A stretch of DNA of 16,273 nt from CAZYXO01 sp964651315 (lineage in GTDB: Bacteria > Bacillota_I > Bacilli_A > RF39 > UBA660): NCBI GenBank assembly GCA_964651315.1, contig CAZYXO010000019.1, forward strand, positions 1 to 16,273, read 5' to 3'. Both the position numbers and the translations under genes were made by a program. Of this stretch, positions 6,139 to 12,481 are shown piece by piece; position 1 is the first letter of the stretch; every line of letters starts with the position of its first letter. The notes under the pieces were generated by a model. The model was not told the DNA's origin. It saw only the letters and a program-made list of their open reading frames with translations, and made no database searches.

Positions 6139-6236
6139 TACCAGTTCACTTTTTAGGCGAATTGGTACTAGTATCACACTAGTCAACCCCTTTTTATTCT
6201 TTGATGCTGTCTCAGGGGGCAGCATCTATTTTTTTT
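6139..6236 (+). ncRNA. Candidate small RNA of about 100 nt, unknown family
   Basis: Between a promoter (6104-6132) and a strong terminator lies a structured stretch with no open frame. Hairpin 1: CCAGTTC (6141-6147) pairs with GAATTGG (6159-6165), one G-T pair. Hairpin 2: ACTAGT (6167-6172) pairs with ACTAGT (6178-6183) around ATCAC. Next comes an unpaired CAACCCCTTTTTATTC (6184-6199), then a terminator stem GATGCTG/CAGCATC (6203-6209 with 6220-6226) and eight T. No plus-strand gene follows (nusG is convergent), so it is not a leader riboswitch for a local gene. CCCCUUUUU is complementary to A/G-rich ribosome-binding sites, as in trans-acting sRNAs of Firmicutes. I compared it by eye with SRP RNA, T-box, preQ1 and L10-leader patterns and saw no match. 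Confidence 0.55.
6203..6236 (+). terminator. Rho-independent terminator of the small RNA
   Basis: GATGCTGTCT (6203-6212) and GGGCAGCATC (6217-6226) pair over 10 bp (one G-T pair) around CAGG, followed by TA and eight T (6229-6236). It is GC-rich in an AT-rich genome. There is no T-run on the minus side, so it works on the plus strand only. Confidence 0.8.
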
Positions 6237-6251
6237 ACAAAAATTAATTAT

Positions 6252-6290
6252 AAATTAAAAATGAGAAGTTCAATTTCTCATTTTTAATTT
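6252..6290. terminator. Terminator at the end of nusG
   Basis: A perfect 16 bp inverted repeat: 6252-6267 with 6275-6290, loop GTTCAAT. One arm includes two bases of the nusG TAA stop (6291-6289). The stem contains its own A/T-tracts, so it could stop transcription from either side. It ends the secE-nusG transcript without any ribosomal protein gene following. Confidence 0.7.
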
Positions 6291-6822
6291 ATATTTTACT
6301 AACTTGATAAGGTTCAACTTCAACTGGTGTTTCTTGTCCAAATAAATCAATTAAAACATTTAAACGATTGTTTTCTAAATCAATTGAATCTACGACACCA
6401 ACCATACCTTTAAATGGACCATCAACGATATTTACACGATCTTTAATTGCTAATTCTTCTTCAATATTTACTCTACTCATACCCATATTAGCAAGTATTC
6501 TATCGATTTCTTGTGGAAGTAATGGTGTTGGTTTAGCACCTTTACCACTTGAACCGATAAATCCAGTTACTCCTGGTGTATTTCTAACAATATACCATGC
6601 TTCATCACTCATAACCATTTCTACTAATATGTATCCAGGAAACATTTTTTTTACTTTTTCTTTTTTTTGTCCATCTTTTATTTCTACTTCAGTAGTTTCG
6701 GGAATAATAATACGATAAATATAGTCTTGCATACCCATTGATTCTGTACGCATTTCTAACTTTTCTTTTACTTTACTCTCATGTCCACTATAAGTATTTA
6801 CAACGTACCATTCTTTATCCAT
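6289..6822 (-). CDS. nusG: Transcription termination/antitermination protein NusG
   Basis: 177 residues, the standard NusG length. The N-terminal NGN domain (about 1-115) begins EWYVVNTYSGHESKVKEKL and contains KKMFPGYILVEM and WYIVRNTPGVTGFIG, the RNA-polymerase clamp-binding core. The C-terminal KOW domain (about 122-177) contains DRVNIVDGPFKGMVGVV and ends EVEPYQVSKI; it contacts Rho or ribosomal protein S10. NusG rides on RNA polymerase and modulates pausing and elongation. The ATG has AAGGG about 11 bp upstream, just after the secE stop (2 bp gap). The usual downstream partners rplK-rplA are missing: a strong terminator overlaps the stop codon, so the common secE-nusG-rplKAJL order is broken here. 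Confidence 0.97.
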   Translation of the reverse strand: MDKEWYVVNTYSGHESKVKEKLEMRTESMGMQDYIYRIIIPETTEVEIKDGQKKEKVKKMFPGYILVEMVMSDEAWYIVRNTPGVTGFIGSSGKGAKPTPLLPQEIDRILANMGMSRVNIEEELAIKDRVNIVDGPFKGMVGVVDSIDLENNRLNVLIDLFGQETPVEVEPYQVSKI

Positions 6823-6824
6823 TT

Positions 6825-7076
6825 TTAGAACATCCCTTTTATTACTGACATTAATAAATTAAGTAATACAAAGAATCCAACAAATATTAAAATAAATATT
6901 ACAGTTGCTAACGTATATTTCCATACATCTTTCATTTCTGGCCATTTAACTTGTTTTAATTCTTTTTTTACTCCTCCAAAGTAATTTTCTTTTTTAACTT
7001 TTTTAACTTTATTTTTTTTGTTTTCCTTTTTTGGCATTACAATTTTCTCTTTTTCAGATTTTACATCTTTTTTCAT
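6825..7076 (-). CDS. secE: Preprotein translocase subunit SecE
   Basis: 83 residues from the ATG at 7076-7074, which has GGAGGT 7 bp upstream. The ATG at 7091 is actually part of that ribosome site (ATGGAGGT), so it is not the start. Residues 1-30 are a very lysine-rich cytoplasmic lead. The conserved SecE core follows: FGGVKKELKQVKWPEMKDVW at about residues 33-52, then one membrane helix (TLATVIFILIFVGFFVLLNLL). SecE clamps SecY in the SecYEG channel. The order secE-nusG with a 2 bp gap is the usual bacterial arrangement. Single-helix SecE is normal for Gram-positives; the long Lys-rich N-terminus is longer than usual. Confidence 0.95.
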   Translation of the reverse strand: MKKDVKSEKEKIVMPKKENKKNKVKKVKKENYFGGVKKELKQVKWPEMKDVWKYTLATVIFILIFVGFFVLLNLLMSVIKGMF

Positions 7077-7090
7077 TAATTTTACCTCCA

Positions 7091-7146
7091 TTAAAAAAAC
7101 ACTCTTTCGTGTTCATTTATAATCTACCACAAATCCCTTTATTTTG
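7091..7146 (-). promoter_or_regulatory. secE-nusG promoter and short leader hairpin
   Basis: On the minus strand TTGCAA is followed 17 bp later by TAGATT (with TGG just before it), about 50 bp upstream of secE. In the leader, AACAC and GTGTT form a 5 bp stem followed by seven T, directly before the GGAGGT ribosome site. The hairpin is small and may not be functional. Confidence 0.4.
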
Positions 7147-7164
7147 CAAGAATTTTTTTTGAAC

Positions 7165-7188
7165 CAAAAAAAGTTGTCTTAAACAACT
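7165..7188 (-). terminator. Terminator after uppP
   Basis: AGTTGT (7172-7177) pairs with ACAACT (7183-7188) around CTTAA. On the minus strand it is followed by seven T. One arm overlaps the TAG stop of uppP (7189-7187). It ends the C55-P recycling operon before secE. Confidence 0.75.
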
Positions 7189-7999
7189 ATTTTATTAAAG
7201 TCATAATGATAACGAGCAAACCTAATGCTACACGATACCACATAAATATCTTGAAATCATTTTTACGTAAATATTTAAGTAAAAACTTAATACAAAGTAA
7301 ACCAATTAAGAAAGAAACAATGATTCCGATAAAAAATATCATATAATTATTACTAATTAAAGCAATACTATCACCTTTTAATAATTGAACCACTACTGCT
7401 CCTAAAACTACTGGTGCTGATAAATAAAAAGAAAATTTAGCACTAGATTCTCGATCAAGTTTTAATGCTCTTCCGGCTGCAATAGTTGTTCCACTTCTTG
7501 AAAATCCAGGAATTAGTGCAAAAACTTGTGCACATCCAATAATAATTGCATCTTTAAAACTTAAATCATCAATATCTTTTTTTTGCGAACTCTTTTTATC
7601 TACTAAATAAATTATTATTCCCATTATAATTAAAGCACTACCAATTATTATTAAATTATTGCGAATAAATCCATCTATATAATCTTCTAATAAAACTCCA
7701 GCAATTGCAGCAGGTATTGTTGCTCCAACTAAATACCATAATATTTTACCATCTTTATCTTTAACACCTTTAGTAAACCCTTTTTGAAACATTTTAATAA
7801 AATCTTTAAAGAAAAATACACCAATAGCAAGTAATGTCCCAAAGTGAAGAGCAATATCAAATGTCATTTCCAGTTCTGGTGTTATAGATGCTCCAACACT
7901 AAATAAATCTCTAAAAATTATTAAATGTGCTGAACTACTAATTGGTAAAAATTCCGCAATACCTTGAATAATAGCTAAAATAATTACCCCTAAATCCAT
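7187..7999 (-). CDS. uppP: Undecaprenyl-diphosphate phosphatase (UppP/BacA)
   Basis: 270 residues, typical for BacA/UppP. It removes one phosphate from undecaprenyl diphosphate on the outer membrane face to regenerate the C55-P carrier for peptidoglycan and other wall polymers; family members give bacitracin resistance. Both signature motifs are present: QGIAEFLPISSSAH at residues 12-25 (with Gln12/Glu16 and His25) and PGFSRSG at 164-170, with Arg168 and Ser residues in the active site. Several membrane helices fill the rest. The ATG overlaps the TAA of the DUF368 gene upstream (TAATG), with GGAGAAG inside that gene as ribosome site, so the two are translationally coupled. Last gene of a four-gene operon and followed by a terminator. 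Not a PAP2-type phosphatase. Confidence 0.97.
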   Translation of the reverse strand: MDLGVIILAIIQGIAEFLPISSSAHLIIFRDLFSVGASITPELEMTFDIALHFGTLLAIGVFFFKDFIKMFQKGFTKGVKDKDGKILWYLVGATIPAAIAGVLLEDYIDGFIRNNLIIIGSALIIMGIIIYLVDKKSSQKKDIDDLSFKDAIIIGCAQVFALIPGFSRSGTTIAAGRALKLDRESSAKFSFYLSAPVVLGAVVVQLLKGDSIALISNNYMIFFIGIIVSFLIGLLCIKFLLKYLRKNDFKIFMWYRVALGLLVIIMTLIK

Positions 8000-8841
8000 T
8001 ATTTTTCTTCTCCAATCTTATAAGCAATAATAAATCCAATAAATGCTAATATTAAACCAATAACTAATTCCCAAATACTATAACTAACTCCCCACAACGG
8101 AACAAATATAGCTATCATACTTGATAATACAAAACCAATTACAGCACAATATGTTTTAACTTCATATTTTTTAAATAACCATTCTAACATTCTAGCAAGA
8201 ATTACTATTCCTACTAATAATCCTATTCCAAAAGGAATTAAAATTGTTAAATTAGTTCCCAGTAAACTAAAATCGGTAATATTTTTTACTGTGTTTAATA
8301 TTGGTTCATAATAACCAAGCATCATTAACACAAATGAACCACTAATACCTGGAATAATCATCGTAGCAGCAGCAATAACACCAACCACAAATAATTTAAC
8401 ATAACCCAAAATATCTAAATTTGCTAAACTAACTAAATTACTACTCGGATTCATAAATGCTAAAATTGCGATTGCTGCAAATACAATTAAGAATATTAAC
8501 CAATTGGCAACGCTTTTCATATTGTATTTAACTTTACGAAATAAAATTGGTCCTCCACCTAGAATTAAACCAGTAAAAAATAATATTGTAGCTAAACGAT
8601 AATTTGTTAAAGCAAAACTTAAGGCTTTACTTCCTAAAACAATAGCCATCAATCCACCAATACCTACTGGTATTATAAAAGCAATATTTTTTTTAAAATT
8701 TTTAAAGAAATGACCAGCACAACTAAGTAAATTCTCATAAATTCCTAAAGTAATTGCTAGTGTTCCTCCACTAACTCCTGGTATTATATTTGCAACACCA
8801 ACAAAAAAACCTTTAATTAATAATAATACATTTTTTTTCAT
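7999..8841 (-). CDS. popT: DUF368 membrane protein, PopT-type polyprenyl-phosphate transporter
   Basis: 280 residues, many membrane helices. The two halves carry related signatures: NIIPGVSGGTLAITLG at about residues 18-33 and MIIPGISGSFVLMMLGYY at 161-178. This internal duplication is typical of DUF368 and suggests two inverted re-entrant loops. DUF368 proteins (PopT) and DedA proteins (UptA) were reported in 2023 to return undecaprenyl phosphate from the outer to the inner membrane face. Here the gene overlaps uppP by one base, a direct link between the phosphatase that makes C55-P outside and the transporter that brings it back. The ribosome site GAGGTG sits close to the ATG. Both signature motifs are intact, unlike in the second DUF368 gene at the head of the operon. 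The name popT is by family, not by experiment. Confidence 0.88.
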   Translation of the reverse strand: MKKNVLLLIKGFFVGVANIIPGVSGGTLAITLGIYENLLSCAGHFFKNFKKNIAFIIPVGIGGLMAIVLGSKALSFALTNYRLATILFFTGLILGGGPILFRKVKYNMKSVANWLIFLIVFAAIAILAFMNPSSNLVSLANLDILGYVKLFVVGVIAAATMIIPGISGSFVLMMLGYYEPILNTVKNITDFSLLGTNLTILIPFGIGLLVGIVILARMLEWLFKKYEVKTYCAVIGFVLSSMIAIFVPLWGVSYSIWELVIGLILAFIGFIIAYKIGEEK

Positions 8842-8858
8842 TCTACACCTCTATCACA

Positions 8859-9533
8859 TTATAACTTAGTTTTTGGTTTTTTAAAATATTTTTTACATAA
8901 ATAGTCGATTAAAATAAATAATAAAGATATGACAATAACAAATAAAATTAATACACAAATATATATTAATGTTTTACCATAACCATTTAATTCATAGTCA
9001 AAAAAGAAATATGGATACTTACTTACACCATAACCAACATTAAGTGGATTACCAATAAATGCTCTAATGTATGCAAATACTGTATATATTAAGGGAATAA
9101 TTAACCATGAAAAGAAATAATTTATCTTTAAATGTCCCTTTTCTTCAAAAAATAAATAATCAAATAATACTAAAAACGGTGTATAAGTATGAAGTAAAAA
9201 GTTTGTAAACGAATAAAGACTTCCACCACCATCAATCATATTAAAATATTTAGGTGCTAAAATAAAATTATATATTAAACCTGTTATTAAAATACATATT
9301 GTAATACAACCTTTATGTTTATAATATTTAGGTCCTTTTTCTTTATGTTTAATTTCATTATATAAATAATAAATAAATGCCCCTATTACTATTAAATTAC
9401 TTTGAATCGTATAAAATGCAAATAAATCTGTTAAAAAGTTTGATAAATAAAATATTAAAAATACACCTGCTATACTTCCTAATACTATCAAGCTTTTAAG
9501 AATAATTGATAATTTTCTTTTCACTTTAACCAC
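8859..9533 (-). CDS. Pr6Pr / FAR-17a-AIG1-like membrane protein
   Basis: About 224 residues with six predicted membrane helices. The pattern FYTIQSNLIV (residues 40-49), LLHTYTPFLVLFDYLFF (113-129), FSWLIIPLIYTVF (141-153) and KYPYFFFDYELNGYG (172-186) matches bacterial Pr6Pr proteins, relatives of the eukaryotic FAR-17a/AIG1 family. In human AIG1 and ADTRP a Thr and a His hydrolyse fatty-acid esters of hydroxy fatty acids; Thr42 and His115 here sit at the equivalent places, so lipid hydrolysis is possible but untested. Its position between two DUF368 genes, 9 bp after the first and 17 bp before the second, suggests work on a membrane lipid. The start is uncertain: GTG at 9533 has a poor, very close ribosome site, and GTG at 9524 is the alternative. 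Confidence 0.75.
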   Translation of the reverse strand: MVKVKRKLSIILKSLIVLGSIAGVFLIFYLSNFLTDLFAFYTIQSNLIVIGAFIYYLYNEIKHKEKGPKYYKHKGCITICILITGLIYNFILAPKYFNMIDGGGSLYSFTNFLLHTYTPFLVLFDYLFFEEKGHLKINYFFSWLIIPLIYTVFAYIRAFIGNPLNVGYGVSKYPYFFFDYELNGYGKTLIYICVLILFVIVISLLFILIDYLCKKYFKKPKTKL

Positions 9534-9542
9534 TTCTTTCTT

Positions 9543-10358
9543 CTATAATACTTTTTTTGTTATAAAAAATACTGCTATAAATAATATAATTCCAATAATA
9601 TATTCAATACTTAAACCAATTCCTGGAAATAAGATTAGTAATGATGATATGATTAAAGCAAATATAATACTCATTGTAATACGATAATGCTTTGTGAATA
9701 AATAATTCATTAATTTTACTAATACTATTAAGGATATTATTGTTCCTAATGCAAATGGAATAATTGCTTTTATATCAGAGGATGATAAATGTGCTATATT
9801 TGATAATAATGATAAATAATATTCATACATTCCCATCATAATTAATAATGCTGAACTACTAAGTCCTGGTACTACTTTACCTATTGCAAAAAGAATTCCG
9901 CAAATAAATAAGTAAACATAAGGTATTTTATCACCTGCAATCATAATGTTCGTTGATACATAATTTTCTTCTAATATTAAGAATACAATTGATATTGCTA
10001 AAGTTATTAGAAATGGTATCCATATTATTCCTTGTTTAGATTTTACTTGCATTTCTTGATACATTTTTGGAATACTACCAATTATTAATCCCATAAATAC
10101 ATACATCGAAGGAATATATTGACTTTTTAAAATTATTAATAATATTTTACTAAAACCAATAACACCTAGAACTATTCCAAATAATATTGGTAATAAAAAT
10201 ACTGTATTTTCTTTTACATTTTTCCGAAAATTGCTTACAGAATAGATTAATTTGTCGTATATTCCTAACACAATTGCTAAAACTGAACCACTTACTCCAG
10301 GTGCAATTAAGCCACTTCCAACTATTAATCCTTTGCCAAAATTTATTAAATGTTTCAT
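9543..10358 (-). CDS. Second, diverged DUF368 membrane protein
   Basis: 271 residues, polytopic. The first signature is kept (LIAPGVSGSVLAIVLGIYDKL, residues 17-37) but the second is altered: VVPGLSSSALLIMMGMYEYY at 162-181 has Ser where the PopT-like copy has the Gly of SGS. The overall layout, the ALGTII segment and the C-terminal helices align with the DUF368 gene 0.7 kb downstream, so the two are paralogs, but they are far apart in sequence. It heads the operon, with AGGAGA before the ATG and a TATAAT promoter just upstream. The loss of a motif glycine suggests a different substrate (another polyprenyl or lipid phosphate), a partner in a heteromer, or reduced transport. It is not obviously degraded. 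Confidence 0.82.
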   Translation of the reverse strand: MKHLINFGKGLIVGSGLIAPGVSGSVLAIVLGIYDKLIYSVSNFRKNVKENTVFLLPILFGIVLGVIGFSKILLIILKSQYIPSMYVFMGLIIGSIPKMYQEMQVKSKQGIIWIPFLITLAISIVFLILEENYVSTNIMIAGDKIPYVYLFICGILFAIGKVVPGLSSSALLIMMGMYEYYLSLLSNIAHLSSSDIKAIIPFALGTIISLIVLVKLMNYLFTKHYRITMSIIFALIISSLLILFPGIGLSIEYIIGIILFIAVFFITKKVL

Positions 10359-10375
10359 TGTTATTCTCCTATTTA

Positions 10376-10431
10376 ATTATATATTAAAATTGCTTAATAA
10401 TGAAGTGTTTTTATGAAATTTGTGCTATAAT
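10376..10431. promoter_or_regulatory. Divergent promoters: DUF368 operon and broken gene
   Basis: Minus strand: TATAAT (10381-10376), only 17 bp before the DUF368 start, with a weak TTCATT 17 bp upstream. Plus strand: TGC followed by TATAAT (10426-10431) serving the frameshifted gene. Both lie within 60 bp, so shared regulation is possible. No operator-like repeat was recognised. Confidence 0.45.
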
Positions 10432-10458
10432 TACGCAAGAAAGAGAGAAGTGTCCAAA

Positions 10459-11263
10459 ATGGCAGAAAATAAAACAAAAGTATTATTATAATTTTAAGTA
10501 TATTATTATTTTTATGTATCACGGATTTTGGCTGCTATATTTTCTTAAATAATAAAGAAAACATAAAAGTAACAGTAATAATAATGAACAAAGTGATGTA
10601 AACGATAATTATGTAAAAAGTGGAGATTCACTTCAATTTGAAACAGATTCAAGTTTATCTTTAGAAAGAAGTTTATATAATAATATTGCTATTTCTATTA
10701 ATTGTAATCGCAGAATGAATGATTTTTATAAAGCAAATAGTATCACTAATGAATCTATATTAGTAATCGGTTTTAATAATTATATTAAACAAAATAATAT
10801 AGGTATTACAAATTATAATGATGATGGCGTGTTTGAATTAGTAATAACGAGTGATGAGTTAGATAAAAGTATTAAAAACATATTTGGTAATATAAGTTAT
10901 ACTAAAAATTCATTTGTGTATGGAATGGATGATGTAACATATAATAGTAGCAAAAATAATTTTACTTTGAATAGTGGACCAAGTGGTTGTGAAGGATTAT
11001 ATGATAAAGTATTTACTAAAGTATCTAAAATTTCAAAACAAGATAACAATATATACTTAGAAGAGCAAGTATTGTTTGGTAAAGCTGATGAAGATGCTGG
11101 AGTATACAAATTATATAATAACAATAATTATAGTACTTTGCTTAATACAATTAGTCACAATCAAAATCCAGATATTGAAACATTTAATAAAGGAAGCATA
11201 TACATATACACATTTACTAAAGTGAATGATAATTATATATTTAGAAATGTTGAAAAAAAATAA
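10459..11263 (+). pseudogene. Frameshifted gene for a membrane-anchored secreted protein
   Basis: Reading from the ATG at 10459 (MAENKTKVLL) a TAA stops the frame at 10489. The frame +2 continues as a clear membrane segment (ILSILLFLCITDFGCYIF) and KENIK, then is itself broken near 10565-10568. A third frame continues without a stop to 11263. Adding one base in the TTATTATTA run and one in the AAAA run rebuilds a single protein of about 267 residues: anchor, Ser/Asn/Asp linker, and an extracellular domain of about 200 residues ending FTKVNDNYIFRNVEKK. The internal ATG at 10715 has no ribosome site, so the long 3' frame is not a separate gene. I do not recognise the domain. Promoter and terminator are intact, so either the gene broke recently or the two indels are assembly errors in simple repeats. 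Confidence 0.65.
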
Positions 11264-11291
11264 AGATTCAATTTATAAAACGAATCTTTTT
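11262..11291. terminator. Bidirectional terminator between the broken gene and plsC
   Basis: AAAGATTC (11262-11269) pairs with GAATCTTT (11282-11289), with a 12-base loop. T-run on the plus side and A-run (read as T on the minus strand) on the other side. It separates two converging transcripts. Confidence 0.75.
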
Positions 11292-11894
11292 TTATTTGTT
11301 TTTTTGTAATAATTCTATTACTTTTTTTTCTAATAATTTATTAGCACTCTCTAAATCCATATCTTTAATATCAATAGGTTTTCCATATTCTATTTGTAAA
11401 TCTTTAGAACGGAAACAATAGTTACCTGTTATTGCAAAAGGAACTATTTTAGTATTTGTTTTGCTAGCAAATGATACTGCTCCAAATCTAAATGGCATAA
11501 TTATATCTTTAGTCTTATTTCTTGTACCTTCCGGAAATATTGCATAAACTTCTCCGGCTTTTAATATTTCTAAAGATTTATCTTTAGCATTTTGATCTTT
11601 ATGTTTTCGATCTACTGGTACTGTTCCTAAAAATGTAAAGAACCAACCAAATAATTTATTATCATGAAGTTCTCTTTTTGCTAAAAAATGAACTACTCTT
11701 TTTGTTCCAGAACCTACCATAAAAGGATCGACATAACTTTTATGATTTCCAGCAAGAATTATTGCTCCGTTTTTCGGAATATTTTCTGCTCCTACTATTT
11801 TAGGATGAAAAATTGTCATTAAAAGAAATTTAAGAAAAGGACGCATGATGGCATAACCTGTGCCACCAACTTTAACTTTTTTTACTTTTTTCAT
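11292..11894 (-). CDS. plsC: PlsC-type 1-acylglycerol-3-phosphate acyltransferase (copy 1)
   Basis: 200 residues, short but normal for Gram-positive PlsC. It transfers a fatty acyl chain to the sn-2 position of lysophosphatidic acid, or to a related lysophospholipid, at the membrane. The catalytic HX4D is His51-Asp56 in NHKSYVD; the second block includes GTVPVDRK (residues 90-97), and FPEGTRNK at 120-127 is the phosphate-binding motif; VPFAITGNY follows at about 151-159. No full membrane span, only a hydrophobic N-terminal stretch (FLKFLLMTIFH). The start lies 23 bases inside the upstream plsC copy in another frame and has a poor ribosome site, so translation probably depends on coupling. It is a clear paralog of the neighbouring gene and the last gene in the operon. 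Confidence 0.9.
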   Translation of the reverse strand: MKKVKKVKVGGTGYAIMRPFLKFLLMTIFHPKIVGAENIPKNGAIILAGNHKSYVDPFMVGSGTKRVVHFLAKRELHDNKLFGWFFTFLGTVPVDRKHKDQNAKDKSLEILKAGEVYAIFPEGTRNKTKDIIMPFRFGAVSFASKTNTKIVPFAITGNYCFRSKDLQIEYGKPIDIKDMDLESANKLLEKKVIELLQKNK

Positions 11895-12480
11895 TTTCAG
11901 CCATTAATTCTAGTAAGATATCTCTTACTTTACTTTCTAACAATTTATTTGCATCTTCTAGTTCCATATCAGTTACTTTAAATGGTTCACCAATCTTAAT
12001 AACTAAATTTTTAGAACGGAAATGATAATCTCCACAAATTGCAAAAGGTACTATTGGTGAATCAGTTTTTTTAGCAAGTGATACAGCACCAAATTTAAAA
12101 GGTAACAATAAATCTTTTGTTTTATTTCTTGTACCTTCAGGAAATATTCCAAGTGCTCCGCCTGATTTTAAAAGATTATATGCCCTTCCTTTAGCATCTT
12201 CATCATGAATTTCACGATTTACAGGAATTTGTCCAGCAAATCTAAAAAACCAACCCATTTTGCCATCAAAATATTCTTTTTTAGCCATATAATGAATTAC
12301 TCTTTTTGTAGAAATCATTATTGAACATTGATCATGAACATTTTTATGATTTCCGCATAAAAGAAATGAACCGTTTTTCGGAATATTTTCTTTACCGATT
12401 ACTTTTGGTCGAAAATAAAATTTATATAATGGAGTAATTAACGCTTTACTAAATTTATAGCCACCTTCTTTTTCAGGCAT
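11872..12480 (-). CDS. plsC: PlsC-type acyltransferase (copy 2)
   Basis: About 202 residues from the ATG at 12480-12478, which directly follows the TAA of the upstream synthetase (TAAAATG); a GTG 15 bases earlier in frame is an alternative, and the longer frame up to 12534 would overlap the synthetase coding region. HX4D is His45-Asp50 in NHKNVHD, followed by PVNRE at 86-90 and FPEGTRNK at 113-120; VPFAICGDYHF is the last family block. Catalytic residues are intact. The substrate-side HX4D context differs from copy 1 (KNVH against KSYV), and the following DQCSIMISTKR is also different, so the two copies may prefer different acceptors or acyl chains. Same operon, and same family as copy 1 by tandem duplication. 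Confidence 0.9.
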   Translation of the reverse strand: MPEKEGGYKFSKALITPLYKFYFRPKVIGKENIPKNGSFLLCGNHKNVHDQCSIMISTKRVIHYMAKKEYFDGKMGWFFRFAGQIPVNREIHDEDAKGRAYNLLKSGGALGIFPEGTRNKTKDLLLPFKFGAVSLAKKTDSPIVPFAICGDYHFRSKNLVIKIGEPFKVTDMELEDANKLLESKVRDILLELMAENEKSKKS

Positions 12481-12481
12481 T

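Noticed and set aside
6139..6236. Riboswitch, T-box or L10/L11 autoregulatory leader
   Set aside because: No plus-strand gene follows and no T-box (GGUGG-type) or other known motif was recognised; a stand-alone RNA fits better.
10715..11263. Separate gene starting at the internal ATG at 10715
   Set aside because: No ribosome site precedes it, and the frame is open upstream through coding-like sequence that joins a membrane anchor after two single-base corrections.
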